Notes: generated from the sequence alone by a model not told the origin. A stretch of 64,000 nt of DNA from Branchiostoma lanceolatum (GCF_035083965.1 NC_089728.1:17857955-17921954); one strand, 5' to 3'; shown: positions 33,801 to 45,312, counted from the stretch's first letter. A program made the numbers and translations.

Positions 33801-35998
33801 GCAAAGAGTTGATCGGAAGATCTGGAAAAAAGGGAAAAGAACATGATATTTCAGTCATCATGTAACAATTACAGAAGCATTCTGTTTGTATTGGTTCAAC
33901 CATAGAGTGAATACAACGACTGCCATGAATTATACAGCTGTATGTTTTTTATTTGTTTTAGGTTCATCACACTTTGTTTTGTGTGGTTTTTATTTTATCC
34001 TCAAAGTGACACAAGAATGTATCTTTTCTTACTGTACCTTCTTGAATAATTCTCGGTGCTTTCTTCGCAGACTGGTAAGATGGCAACAAAAGTCTAATCA
34101 TCATACAATTGTTCAAATCAAAAGTTTGGGTTCTTAATTTAAAAGTAACTGCCTCATCCAGTATTTTTTCTTTTACAAACTCTACAACAGGGGCCAGTGA
34201 AGTGTTGTGTAAGAAATCCTACCCTTTGCCGACATTTTTGATGATGTGGTTGACTAGATCTTGTAGTTCATCCACAACAGACATCACAGACAGGCGGACA
34301 GACTTTCTCAGTGTCATACCTACGACATACAAGATGAAAACGTTTTAACACTAAGTCACCCTTAAGGGCAATAATCTGAAACAAGTAAAGTTAGCTATTG
34401 CTGGTTGTTCAGCTCAGATTTAGATACCATTTCAAAGGGTATGCTTCTCTCTATGTCAGGGATGTCTCTAATATTGGATATAGCTATGGAAATATTTCAT
34501 TTTGAAGATGACATGGATCAAAATCGTAAAATGTACATTTAAGTTCAAATTAACAATAGCTTTGTTATTCATTCATGTAATTGTTCATTGGTGACTTCAT
34601 TGTCACCACAAAACCCTCTAAATCATAAAGACACAAAACATTCTTAAACCGCACAAAGCCTTTGTTTGCAAACTTGAGACAATTACACCTACCCTGGTCT
34701 TTTGGAAGTGAGTAGAAAGTTGAGACCATGGCCAGGACTGACTTTTCTACTCCTTCTATAAGTGATTTGCTCTCCTGAAAAAGACAAACATGCAGAATGG
34801 GAACGAAGTAAGGTGCAATCAGGCCTTTCCTCCTTAAGAAGTCCATTTTTACACAATACATAACTTTGTATGTCTATGAAACCAAGGCAGTTAAAGAGAG
34901 ACCTTGATGAAACACAGTTGCGTGCATATTTTGGAGCGACACTTCAAGCATGTAAAAGAACCCATCACACTAATCAAAAAGAGGAGGGGTCGCTCCCGGT
35001 GTGAGTGAATGTGAAATAAATCTGTCCGAATATGCAGCTTGTACTGTTCAGTCCCCTAGTGTGTTCGTCATGAGGAAGTTTACTGGGTACACAATGCAAA
35101 TAAACATTCAGTACCTCCCCTGACGGAACTGGTGGTTTGGAGAACATCAGGCACATTTTGGTCGCCTCGTGGGACATTATCTTGAAGGAGGCACCTGAAG
35201 GAAAGAATTACAGTTTACTTAGTGTACTCACAAATTTACTTTTTTCAAAATTCAATACAGCAATGGCAATTGCAAGCTTTTCCTGCACAACCAATAGCTT
35301 CAAGTGTTAGTGAACACATATCTAAGTCTATGGAGATACAATACTCTGCTTTATCTTTAAGTACAATGTACATGTAAAATATACCTAAAGCTTTGTTAGA
35401 TCCATGTATTTGAATGTTTCAGTAACATATGTGGTTTCTTTCTGAAACCATAACAATAAACCAATAATTATAGTTTTGCTAGAATTTTTTATAGATTCTA
35501 AAATGTGCTATATTCTTAGTGGTCCAATAGCTGGCCAATATTGAAGTACAACTACATGCATCTCTAAAGAAATATGATTTCATTTTACAAACGTTAACTA
35601 CAATCTGATTTTGAACTTACTCAGTCGTTCCCAAAATGATGGTAGGTTGAAGTCTTCTTGAGCTTGCCTTCTTGATTCTCCCTCTTTAGGGAACAAAAGA
35701 GGCAAAACATTGAGCCTTTAAGTTGCTGTAATAGGACGCAAAGACACGAGGAAAAAGGTAAATATTCATTATGAAAGTTGGCTAACTTTTTGCCCCCCTC
35801 CCCACTACACCAACCAATACTGGCATGTAAAAACTACACAGCAAAAATGAAACTGCACAAAATTTAAATGTAGACCTCGATGATATGTACTCTCTTCTTA
35901 CCTTTCAGTTGCTCTGTGACTAACTTGAGGTTAGAGTGGAGGGTGTCCAACTGATTGGCGACGTTTTCAGACATTTTTTCGTCCATGGCGGCGGCCAT
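30846..35998 (-). CDS. CCNDBP1: CCNDBP1 (GCIP), cyclin-D1-binding protein 1
   Basis: Helical, HLH-like protein that binds D-type cyclins and acts as a negative regulator of cell-cycle progression in vertebrates. Exons in order: 35902-35998, 35621-35683, 35115-35194, 34693-34774, 34223-34319, 33751-33821, 33156-33232, 32376-32635, 32055-32115, 31650-31696, 30846-30960. They total 1050 nt (349 aa plus stop); the human protein is 360 aa. All phases agree. Diagnostic matches are YSLPKDQG, LVKASKACLKKI, AQLDDIADV and LSLYPPMDHSAVRTN. The start gives MAAAMDEKMSEN; the internal Met5 is an alternative. An acidic stretch (MEDPEDQDNNEESWAESD) precedes the conserved cyclin-binding half. Function is from the family. 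Confidence 0.94.
30985..31240. repeat. Dispersed repeat family G, copy 2 (inverted)
   Basis: Complement of 8740-9060: 'aatacacggtgttgta', 'tcatacccacccgaaaaaac' and 'gattccaacctccgaat' match in reverse order. It is in CCNDBP1 intron 10. Confidence 0.5.
31332..31533. mobile_element. Family A palindromic MITE, copy in CCNDBP1 intron 10
   Basis: Ends TACTGTAAATGCAT and CGCATTTACAGTA. Interior 'accatcgcgaac' and 'tgtggttttgag' motifs are shared with the family. Confidence 0.7.
31825..32000. repeat. A-rich low-complexity tract
   Basis: Degenerate (GAAAAAAT)-like sequence in CCNDBP1 intron 9, with repeated 'gaaattcgaaaaa' and 'atgaaaaaa' words. Nothing coding is visible. Confidence 0.75.
32658..32920 (+). 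repeat. Dispersed repeat family H, copy 2
   Basis: Begins CTATTAGCTAGCAGGGC and ends near 'tagagcccattggg'. It starts 23 bases upstream of the CCNDBP1 exon-8 acceptor and matches 11780-12042 in reverse. Confidence 0.6.
33270..33461. mobile_element. Family A palindromic MITE, copy in CCNDBP1 intron 6
   Basis: Ends TACTGTAAATGCAG and CTGCATTTACAGTA, with 'gttcgcggtggttttgag' facing 'aaaaccaccgcgaac'. One of the best preserved copies. Confidence 0.75.
34945..35045 (+). repeat. SINE body fragment
   Basis: 'gtaaaagaacccatcacact' and 'ggggtcgctcccggtgtg' match the body of the SINE at 180-520. It lacks a promoter head. Confidence 0.4.
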
Positions 35999-36021
35999 GT
36001 TTTCTGTGATGCAATCGCTTA

Positions 36022-36051
36022 GGGTCACTTGAGGTCACGGGACGTCCCGTG
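36022..36051. promoter_or_regulatory. DR4-like half-sites and 16-bp palindrome upstream of CCNDBP1
   Basis: GGGTCA (36022-36027) and AGGTCA (36032-36037) are direct repeats four bases apart, a nuclear-receptor DR4 arrangement. They overlap a perfect palindrome CACGGGACGTCCCGTG (36036-36051). Both lie 24-53 bases upstream of the start codon. Motif evidence only. The remaining gap to 37187 shows no gene. Confidence 0.3.
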
Positions 36052-36659
36052 CACCATATGGAAACGCCCACTTTGATGAACCAAGGATCAACGAAGTTTA
36101 TCTGTAAACTAACGAACTGATTACTTTAATTTTCTACAAAACATGATCGAAAAATGCTTAAAGTAACCTACATTGAGGTTTGTACGATATCCTAGTGTAT
36201 CAGAGGGTAAGAAAATACGGTAAATCTGATACCCCCGTGCTTAGAGTGGAATAGTCCAAATGGACAGACAATAATAACACCAATTGACCAAACCAATACA
36301 CTTGTCGTTCCAAAGCTTGCTCCGGCGTCTGGATTGCCAGTTTTTCAAAAGCAATGACAACGGGAAGAAATGGGAGATTTTCAATTTTCCAAGTCTCTAA
36401 CCTTGCTAAAATCCATGTGTCTTAATTAAGAAGAATAAAACTTTTGAGTATAATTAAAATAACTCAATAGAATTTTAGTACTGGAATTCTACTCTGGCAA
36501 ATGGAAAAGGTGTCCTTTTGAAACAAGATAGAAATTACACTGTATATTCTGAAAGCACATTCCAGAGAGTGCATTTCATACAATTATGTTTGTCAAACAC
36601 ATGTAAAAAGCAGTTAAATAAAGAGTCTGCAGTCTGCACACTACACTCAGATAGTAATG

Positions 36660-36665
36660 TTTATT
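36660..36665 (-). terminator. Possible polyadenylation signal for the TLC-domain gene
   Basis: AATAAA on the minus strand, about 1.0 kb beyond the stop codon at 37679. If used, the 3' UTR would include the family I MITE at 37188-37378. Confidence 0.25.
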
Positions 36666-37187
36666 GCACACACACTTTATAATTGTCATGTCTAGTTCTC
36701 GAATCTGAACCATTGATACATGCACTATTCTTTCTACAAATTGAGAAGTACAGTACTTTCAGTAGCCTGAGTTCTAAATACATGCTTGTAAAACATAAAC
36801 TGTCATTTTGATTCTCTTTGCATTACACATTGATTGGAAGTTTTTGTAAATGTGAAGATCATACAAGTTATAATTTTTCAGTGTAAAAAATAAGTTTGCT
36901 ACAAAGCCATCTCATTCTGTGATACAAAATACTATATGATTTCCAATACAAAATATTTCACACAAGGATCTATACAACGGAATATTTCTAAGGCATCAAA
37001 TGTAACTCTCATTGGAAGGGTGACTTCATTTGTGTACTCTTAACGGCATTCACTCGGTTGGTATCTACTGACTTGATACAATGCAAATGGTTATGTAGAC
37101 ACACCCTGGCCTCAATATCATCACAATGTGAACCATCATAGATATAAGATATCTAACACTACTAGTATGGGTCACTACAAAACAATG

Positions 37188-37378
37188 TAGTCAAACCTGC
37201 CCAAGAAGACCACTCAGGGGACTGATAGAATCTGGTCCATGTAGACAGGTGGTCACTATAGACAGAGTTTTTTTAATGCTTATGCCAATGGGAACATTAT
37301 ATAAAGGACCATAAAAACTGGTCACATTGGCCAGGTGGTCCTCTTATTCGTAGGTACACTTGTGCAGGTTTGACTGTA
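37188..37378. mobile_element. MITE family I with AGTCAAACCTGC ends
   Basis: The left end (agtcaaacctgcccaa) and right end (tgcaggtttgactgta) are inverted repeats flanked by TA-like ends. The interior shows repeated 'gaccac' and 'ggtggtc' words. A fragment occurs at 11645-11720. TA flanks suggest a Tc1/mariner-type origin. Confidence 0.6.
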
Positions 37379-37678
37379 GCAGACAATCATTTAAAACAGT
37401 ACAACTGACTTGGAGTATGGAATCACTTGAGTTTGCATAGCTTATTGGTGAAACAACGGTCTATCTGACAATACAGTACAGTGCTATATGGTACTCATAA
37501 TTCACATTTTCAATCAATCAATCAATATCAATCAATACCTTTTATGATTGCAATATCCCTATTTTCCTTACATAATTCCTATGATAATTTGCATCTAAAA
37601 CGTTTGCACTAATAGTTGATTGCAAAGTCATTGGTCGTATAATATTGTTACAAAAATCACTCAAGTCCACACAGCCTG

Positions 37679-38512
37679 TCAAAGTTCTTTCTCTAGTGGA
37701 GAGTGATGTTTCCCATTTTGCTTTGGCGAGTACGACTTCAACAGTCGTATCATCTGGGCAAACCAGTAGATCTGAAAGCCCAGTATGAGTGCACACCCGA
37801 CGTTACACTTGACCGGTATTGCCAAGGGTACTTGCATAGTTGAAAGTCCATACTTGTCGCCATACACTGCATAGAGCATGGGAAATATGGCAATCCTACA
37901 CATAAAGAAGGCTGAGATCGCAAACACGCCGTTGAGAAGATAAACAAGACTGTTTTCCATCTGAAAACGTAAAAGAACTGCACGCATGGCAACGAACGGA
38001 GTACTGAGTTCGATGAAGAACAGACTAGCCACAAAAAAGTCACCAATCCCTTTCCTGAAGAACATTATAATTGGGAAGAAAATCGCCGGTAACGCAAGAT
38101 GGTGGAACACCATGAGTCCTTTTCTTTTGAGGTAAAACTTGAGGGGCAGCCAACCGTTTGTTGTTTGTTCAGGATACCTTGCACACTCCACGACATACAT
38201 TGACCAAATATCGTAGTAGAAGTACACCACTCCAAAACAGGTGTACGCTTCGGTCAACCAGTGCCTTGCGTACAGAATATCTTTATAACAGTTCGCCACG
38301 ACGATAGAACCGACACAACACGAGATGATAGCTTGAAGAGAAGACACAGCACTGTTGCATAAGAGGTAGAGGTCTGCTTTGCTCATTGTTGGACAGATTT
38401 TACCAACACCGGCGAGAAGTAGGTAGAAAGTTCCGGGAAAAAACACACATCCGGCCACCATGTGCCCCAACATTTCCGCTTGCTCGTACATTTTCTTCGA
38501 CTTTGGAAGCAT
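37679..38512 (-). CDS. TLCD3A: TLC-domain membrane protein, TLCD3A (FAM57A) type
   Basis: Single-exon 277-aa multi-pass membrane protein of the TRAM-LAG1-CLN8 family; vertebrate TLCD3A is about 257 aa. About seven hydrophobic spans are seen (near residues 14-36, 52-74, 90-107, 134-151, 158-178, 190-213, 235-256). TLC hallmarks are Asp101 in YYDIWSMY, the His pair 137-138 in FHHLALP, ELSTPF at 168-173 and the VPLAIP/CNV segment near 228-240. Family members act in sphingolipid or membrane-lipid homeostasis in ER or plasma membrane, but the biochemical role is not settled, and TLCD3B is the alternative name. The single exon suggests either loss of introns or retroposition, though it sits head to head with PDCD5 as a normal gene would. 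Confidence 0.88.
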   Translation of the reverse strand: MLPKSKKMYEQAEMLGHMVAGCVFFPGTFYLLLAGVGKICPTMSKADLYLLCNSAVSSLQAIISCCVGSIVVANCYKDILYARHWLTEAYTCFGVVYFYYDIWSMYVVECARYPEQTTNGWLPLKFYLKRKGLMVFHHLALPAIFFPIIMFFRKGIGDFFVASLFFIELSTPFVAMRAVLLRFQMENSLVYLLNGVFAISAFFMCRIAIFPMLYAVYGDKYGLSTMQVPLAIPVKCNVGCALILGFQIYWFAQMIRLLKSYSPKQNGKHHSPLEKEL

Positions 38513-38938
38513 CAGTGGGGTTTAGAAACTTTCCCTCGAATGTTAAAACTTCTTTGGTCCAGGCTGGAGTTAGCGGTCAGGCTTTTGTAAGGCACCATCC
38601 TTGCCGATATGGCTTAGTAGGTGTCCTTAAAAAAAGTTCAGAGGAATGTTCACTTCCGCATCCGGATGTAAACTAACCGAACCGGATGTTCTTAAGGGCG
38701 TTCTAACTCTCAGATTCAGTGGGGTGATAAAAGTTGTAAGAAAATTATGAAAGTATGAAAAACTTAATCTTTTCTGATTACATACCATATAGAATACACA
38801 AACTGTATCAAGAAGAACTAATCTCAATGCAATTTGTAATCATATAGATTATTTCATAGAAAATATGATGCTTAATCTTAGCTCTTACCTTTTGGTACGT
38901 TCCTACTACACTGGACAGCAAAATTTCTATCTATCAAG
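38513..38938. promoter_or_regulatory. Shared 426-bp intergenic promoter region of TLCD3A and PDCD5
   Basis: Start codons at 38512 (-) and 38939 (+) face away from each other with only this gap between. No TATA box is obvious. The TLCD3A side is locally GC-richer ('ccgcatccggatg', 'aaccgaaccggatg' repeat an ETS-like CCGGAT core). A divergent promoter is inferred from geometry. Confidence 0.5.
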
Positions 38939-41900
38939 ATGGCAGACCCAGAGTTAGAACAGATTCGTGCTCGAAGAATGGCAGAAATGCAGCAGCAAAT
39001 GGGGGTAAACATCAAAGTACTCCTACTATGATATAGCATAAGACCCATTGGTCCATATTAATGCAAAAGGCATATACGTATACGGGCATATGTTGGGATA
39101 TAATGTTTGATATGGGTGGGGTTGGACTTAGGGTGGGGAGGGGGGTCAACATATGCTTGTACTATAATATTTCTCATCACCCTCGTAAGGGCTCTGAAAA
39201 ATGCTTCTCTGATTGATGAAGAGGGTATAAATAGAAAAAGAAGTGAGATATGGGAGTGATATGTACTTGATCTTACAGTTGATAATGATTTTACCAATGC
39301 AAAATTTGCTTCATACAAATGTCATCATTAGAATTTTCTAGAAACTCATTTCTTCATAATCATACATTGGCCATTTGTTCCATGTTAAAGAATAAAGAGC
39401 CAATGTACTAGTATATATGGCCCCTAAAACCCCAAACCCCTTTACAATACCCAATTCAGGTTATATATACTGTACATGTATTTCTTTGAAGACTGATTTT
39501 TGTGTACTTTTCTGTCAATTTCTTTTCAATTTCCTTGTGTTTATCATATGTTCATATAAGAAATGTTACAGCTTTTCTTGTGAATTTTCAATTTCTGTCT
39601 ATTTCTTTTCTGTGTCTGTGTTTTCTGCTGTGTTTCTTTGCCGCGATGTGAAGCAAAGTGGCCAAAACCTCCCCTTTCAGTTGCCCCAGGGTGTAGAGAG
39701 TGGTGATGGCTACCCTGGTGCCTATCAGCAGGTAGTGAAGATGGTTTGACAGAGCATGAAACAAACAAACAAACAAACAAACAATACTTTTGTTGATATT
39801 TCTTTTACACAACTGATTGCTGTTTGACAAAAGCATAGTGCTTGCAGAATACTCTCCAAGCAGAGGAGGGGTTCCGGCTGTTTTTTGACGTGTTTTTAGT
39901 CGTTTTTGTCTGGCTTTCTTCTTTGTCATATTTTTTTTTCTCTATAAACCCCACACTTTGAGACAAAAAAACACATGACGAAGTAGAAAGCCCGACCAAA
40001 ACGCCTAAAAACACATAAAAAAACAGCAGCTGGAACCCTTCCTCTGCTTTGAGAGTACTTGCAGAAAGTGTTAGTGGTCGTGACTGCGTATTAATACTCA
40101 TATATCAGATATGAAGATGAGTCATGCCTTTGGTAGTTCAAAAATTAAAGATATTAATAATAATGATAATAAAAATAATAGTCTTTATTGCATATTCCTG
40201 CCCAGAAGGGCTAAATGCACAGAGGACCACATGTGGTAATAAAAGATAAAAAATATGTCATTACCTACATCTATATTTCAGAAATGCTTGTTGTGCATGA
40301 ATTAATATCTCTTTTCTGAGTGTTGCCTTGTCTTGACTTTTTTTTTTCAAAGGCAAAACATATTTCTTCTGAGCATTTAAGATCATTATTTTCCTAACCC
40401 TCTGCTGTTCCTGTAAAACACTTTCTTAGTGTCTGCTACTTGATATGATACTTTGATTTCTTTCTGCTTTGTACGTTTTGCTGATCTGTGAGCTCATGCC
40501 TGCATCTTTGTCATGTTTCAGGGAGGGGGTGAACAAAAAGCTGAACAGCAAGCCAGGTAAGAGTTTTGTCTCCTAACTACAATGTCATATGCACATACAA
40601 ACGTTGTTAATACATATACATGTACCTTTTTTTCAATGTCTAAGAAAGTACTGTAAATGCAAACATGTTTGCGGTGGTGTAATGTCCGTGGTTTTTGCGG
40701 GAAGCTCTTTGCTACGAACTTAAAACCACCACAATTTTTTTCCCTCCTGCCCCGTCTACTAATCATAAATGTCTCGCGAACTTAAAGCCACTGCGAACAC
40801 TCCATTGTCTCCCTACTGCAAAATTAAACCACGCAAACTTGAATGCATTTACAGTAAGTTACGACAGTGAAAAGATTGATTGTTTGCCTTCTTTGATTGG
40901 CCCTGCAGACAAGAAGAACTGAAGAACACGATTCTGGCAGGAATCCTCGACCAGTCAGCTCGTAGCAGATGTAAGTATGTCTCGGGTTATTTTACCGTTG
41001 ATTTTGTTTGAATATTTGTTTGTATTGCGAACTTCCTTATGGTGTAACACACCAGGATTATACTGAAGAGTACAAGCTGCATATCCAAATTCCTAATGAC
41101 ACGGGTATCATTCAGTAATAAAGAGTCTTTTCATTGACGACTCATGATACATGTAATTTTAATTCCCCAGCGGCCATGTTGGTGGGTAATTGCAGCTTTG
41201 TGTATTTCATAACGTATGCTGTACATAATCGGATGCAGATGATGTCAAATAAAAAGCCTATACACATGAAAGTGTTCACTGTTTTGGTATACTAGTCCAG
41301 AAGTCATTAAAACTATTAATGAAACTGTAGTTTACTGCAAACTTTTATGGTCTGAATCGCATTAAGACGTGATACATTTCTTGTACTTCTCCTTGGGGAG
41401 AAAAGGTGAATATTCTGTTTTTTAACCGGTATTTGTATATTTCAGTGAACAACTTGAAGTTGGTGAAACCAGACAAGGCAGCGATGGTGGAGAACATGTT
41501 GATCCAGATGGCACAGTCTGGGCAGGTGCAGGGCAAGGTAAGAACACATGCTGGAGAAAATACCGTAAATGCAGAAATTTTTGCCTGCACTGCCGAAAGG
41601 GACTGTTCTGTCTGTCTGTAGCACCCTTGCCGAGTCGCTTGGAGGTGGTTTCCGACTAGCTGTCCGTAAAGGCGCTGGTGCTTTCATTACTGCAGCAGTA
41701 CGTGTATGTGATTATAGTGTTCAACACGAACTCAAAACCACTGTGAACACTCATTTTCTACTTACAGCAAACTTAAATCCCTGTGAACTTAAATGCATTG
41801 ACATTATATACAGAAAACTGAGAAAAAATGCACTCAAAGAGGGAACACAGTCACTTAGATCTTCACCAAAACAACATTATTGAAATAGATCCTATCCTAC

Positions 41901-42372
41901 AATGGTGAAAAAATTATCAAAAGAACTGAGGACTCAAATCTTGGCTAAACTGTGGTTGCGTGGATTCTCGAAATACATGAATTTTATATCAATAAATGTA
42001 ACATATTTCTTTCTGTACAGATAGGAGAGGATCATCTGAAGACTATCCTAGAGCGTGTCAGTGAACAGACAAAACCAGTGGGAAAAGTCAAGGTAGGTTA
42101 CAAAGACAAACTAAGATTTGTGGTTTGATTTGAGTATGCTACTCTGGCAAATTCAGCAAGAAATTAAGAAGCATTTTATCACAGGGTACCTTAAACATTT
42201 AGAAAGCAAAACTCAGGATCAATTTGTTATTTTTAGCTTCCATTTTATAAAAACATTGCAAAAAGCTATCACCCTCATCAAGGTACTGTATAGAAATTCA
42301 CTTGTATATGTTTTTCTTTTCCAGTTCCAACGTAGGAAAGTTTTTGATGATGACAGCGATGATGACTACTAG
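38939..42372 (+). CDS. PDCD5: PDCD5, programmed cell death protein 5
   Basis: Small conserved helical protein linked to apoptosis, TIP60/p53 acetylation and chaperonin binding; archaeal homologues exist. Exons: 38939-39004, 40522-40556, 40909-40970, 41446-41537, 42021-42092, 42325-42372, all GT-AG, totalling 375 nt (124 aa plus stop; human 125 aa). Diagnostic segments are LDQSARSRLNNLKLVKP, ENMLIQMAQSGQ and the acidic tail FDDDSDDDY, which keeps a Ser in acidic context like the CK2 site of the human protein. The N-terminal region (MADPELEQIRARRMAEMQQQ) matches the family's first helix. Confidence 0.96.
39850..40057. mobile_element. Mutator-like MITE, family J copy 3
   Basis: Ends TACTCTCCAAGCAGAGG and CCTCTGCTTTGAGAGTA with a perfect 9-bp duplication CTTGCAGAA at 39841-39849 and 40058-40066. 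It lies in PDCD5 intron 1. Confidence 0.8.
40150..40250. repeat. Possible LINE/SINE 3' end
   Basis: (AATAAT)-rich stretch followed by 'gtctttattgcatattcctg' and 'cagaagggctaaatgcac', a form common at 3' ends of dispersed retroelements. No coding sequence is attached. It lies in PDCD5 intron 1. Confidence 0.3.
40649..40856. mobile_element. Family A palindromic MITE in PDCD5 intron 2
   Basis: Ends TACTGTAAATGCAAAC and GAATGCATTTACAGTA with 'gtttgcggtggtgt' and 'aaaaccaccac' inside. It ends about 52 bases before PDCD5 exon 3. Confidence 0.7.
41561..41806. mobile_element. Degraded family A MITE in PDCD5 intron 4
   Basis: Starts TACCGTAAATGCAGAAATTT 23 bases after the exon-4 donor. 'aaaaccactgtgaacact' and 'gaacttaaatgcattgac' mark the right half. 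The centre is replaced by unrelated sequence. Confidence 0.5.
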
Positions 42373-42450
42373 TCAACAAACGGGCAAAGGCACCTATGTC
42401 ATCAGAAATGTGCCTCAAACTAAAGGACTACAATCTGGACTTGCACCAGG

Positions 42451-42600
42451 CTATTAGCTAGCAGGGCGTCAGGGCGTCTTTTGGATGCCCTACACTAAGA
42501 AAACAAAGATATTAGATGTCCTCCTTTTGCAGGGGACACCCAGAAGACGCCCTATTTCCCTGGTGATTACATACACATTTTTGGGCACCCTGTCTATAAA
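42451..42600 (+). repeat. Dispersed repeat family H copy in PDCD5 3' UTR
   Basis: CTATTAGCTAGCAGGGCG followed by 'tttggatgccctacactaag', as in 32658. It lies between the PDCD5 stop and the AATAAA at 42780, so it is probably transcribed. Confidence 0.6.
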
Positions 42601-42779
42601 GTCTAGCTAAAAGCCCGACTTGCACCCACTGCATCTGCCATTGTCAGTTCTTGCAGCTACACCTACATTACTATAGAGGCTTTCAGAAAGACGAGTAGTG
42701 TCGTTTAAGGGACCGTATGATATTATGATTCATGTAGATGGTGATTTCAGCATTGTGACATACACCGTGGAAGCTTAGC

Positions 42780-42785
42780 AATAAA
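42780..42785 (+). terminator. Candidate PDCD5 polyadenylation signal
   Basis: AATAAA about 410 bases after the PDCD5 stop codon. The remaining stretch to 43540 is AT-rich with no gene seen. Confidence 0.45.
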
Positions 42786-43544
42786 GATGTTAGCACCAAA
42801 ACACTTACAATACTGTACTATCTCTTAGTACATCATAGACATGTTACGTCAAATCAAGGAGGTTTAAACCTCCTTGGTCAAATGACTACGATCCCATTTT
42901 TCAAGGGAAACGAAGTGTCAATTACTAAACAACACTCCGATTATGCTTAATATTTTTGATGATTTTTTGAGATTATGTATTGCAAGGCTGGTTGATGTGA
43001 AACATACAATGCCTTTGTGTAAGGTAACATCATTATCTGTGTGTCACTTTAAGTTTTTGGCTGGAAAATATAATATTTATAGTTTTTCATGGTGTGACTA
43101 TTACATAGCTGTAATGCATGTCTGTCATAGGTTTCATTGCTATATACATGTATCACTTCTTTAGAAAGACTTGCTTTTGAATATGAGACTTAAGAAGGAA
43201 GTGAACACATAAATCTTTGGGTAGGGAGAGTTGGTAAGATGCATACCTTCTTATGCAGTTCTCTGTGTAGAATTGTACAATATTTGTACCTTTTTTACAC
43301 ATTGTACAATGATGTTTCTTTTGAATTAAAAGTCATGCTTAAAACAAATAACTATGTACATTGACTGCTTCAATATATGCACCGTGTTACTGATATAGAC
43401 ATAAGCAAGCAAGCATATACATTTTTTTTTTTTAATCAATTCGTAAGAGCCTGATGTTGCAATCGATTTACGAAGAAAGGCGGCTCAATTGTTACTGTAC
43501 CAGCATTTCTTCACCCTAGGTCAGAAATATCAATGCTCGTGACA

Positions 43545-43955
43545 AGTATTGACTTCAATGACCCATTAGGAGAAGCAGGGGTTACGAAGGCTGCTCGGGA
43601 AATTCCCTACCCCATTTAGGCCGGAATGTTTTTGGTCCACTCACACCGGGGCATGCCCCTGCTCTTTTTCGAAAGATGTGGTGGGTTCTTTTACGTGCTC
43701 AAGGTGTGACTCTCCTCAAACACGGGACCTCCATTTAACGTCCTATCTGAGGGACGTCCCTAACCCTAGAAGAGCTAGGTACTCATTTACACCTGAGTGA
43801 AGTGAGGAAAGCCGTGTTAAGTGCCGGCCTTTCCCAAGGGCACAACGTCGGGGCGCAAGTTCGGACATGTCTCTGGGCACAACCTGGGATTAGATCCCGG
43901 GTCCCATTGTTTGACAGCCGCGCGCTCTACACTTGCGCCACACAAAGCCACATTC
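43545..43955 (-). repeat. tRNA-derived SINE, minus strand
   Basis: On the minus strand TGGCGCAAGTGTAGAGCGC (A-box) and GGATCTAATCC (B-box) form the head near 43950-43870. The body extends left with 'gtgaagtgaggaaagccgtg' and 'ctttcccaagggcacaacg'. It is intergenic, between PDCD5 and CLPTM1L. Confidence 0.6.
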
Positions 43956-44898
43956 TTGTACAAATACTAGTAGTTCCTTTATAAGGAGAATTCAAACCAA
44001 AGCCAATATGAAATATAGGTAAAGAGAAACAAATGACTAGTGAGCAAACGAATGAAATATAATTCGTAAAAAAAGCCATCAAAAAGTGGCAATATACAAA
44101 CATCAGTAATATTGCACTGCACAATTTTTTTTATTGCTTGGTCCTAAATTGAATTCAAAATTGCAAAAATGGTACACTAACACAGTGTATACATTGATTC
44201 TCTCCTTAGAGTGTTTCTAACAAGGTACATGTGTGTACAAGATTATTTGAAGGTATTTTTTTAATCCCGTTGCATAAACATACAATGTCTAAGTACATGT
44301 AACGACACCTCATGTCAAGTGTGAATATATTGAAATCTTGAATAACTTTTCAAATCCAGTATGACTATAACTATACATCGGAACCATGTTTATACTGCAA
44401 TTTTAGAGAATAAACAACCCTCAACATTCTGGAATGTTTGAAATTGGTGTAAAAAACAAGCCCTGAACTATGACAGACTTATGTAAAACAAGTGAAAACT
44501 TTGCGTATTATAGTAGACTTGTCAATATTAAGTTTTGCTCCCCTTTTAATTATCTTGGACTGCTGATATTGACAGTGGTTAAAACACGTATTGCTGCAAA
44601 CTTTGCGTATCGACATCTATTTCCACTGCATTATTTCTTGTTGCTACATTCTACACAATGATAAACTGCAAAGCTATTGCACAATGTCTTGAACTTGGAA
44701 AACTCTGTACGACTCACATTACAACTCACACAGAACGTTCTTAACAGACTTCTCTACAATCATGCAGTTACTAATATCTGGAGAGCATTTTGAGTTGCAC
44801 TGAAACTCCATTTGCTATCCTATTATTTTGTATCATTTACCTTTGCTAGAACTTAAAGTAGAAGGTTCTTTTTCGGTTTTGGCTATGGAGTGAAGACA

Positions 44899-45312
44899 GC
44901 ATAACTAGAGAAGCTGTGGATGTTCATGATTTTTGGTAGGTGTTTAGGTATCGGGGAGACGAAGGTCAAGTTAAAGAACGGGCCTCCTAGAGGCTTCCTA
45001 CGGTACTGCAACAGATCTTGTGTCTGTTCATTTGTTAGCAGCATAACTTTAGATGTTATGAATGGATCGTCATGATTTTTGGTAAGTGGATAGGTATCTG
45101 GGACACGAAGGTCAAGTTAAAGAACGGGCCTCCTGCAGGGTTCCTACGGTATTGCAGAGGATCTTGTGTGTTCATTTGTTAGCGGCATAACTCAAGATGC
45201 TATGAATGGATCGTCATGATTTTTGGTAGGTGGGTAGGGGTCGGGAAAACGAAGGTTGAATTCGATAATGGCCCTCCTAGTGGCTACCTACAGTACTGCA
45301 GCAGAACTTTGA
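44899..45312. repeat. Three tandem units of about 142 bp 3' of CLPTM1L
   Basis: Units start at 44899, 45041 and 45185 with 'gcataact'. Each carries 'atgatttttggta', 'cgaaggt' and 'ggcctcctag/gcag' words. It lies 90-500 bases beyond the CLPTM1L stop codon, possibly in its 3' UTR. Confidence 0.75.

Noticed and set aside
39417-39929. Overlapping open frames of about 110 codons on both strands
   Set aside because: PDCD5 intron 1 sequence, low complexity and partly Mutator-like MITE; no homology recognised.
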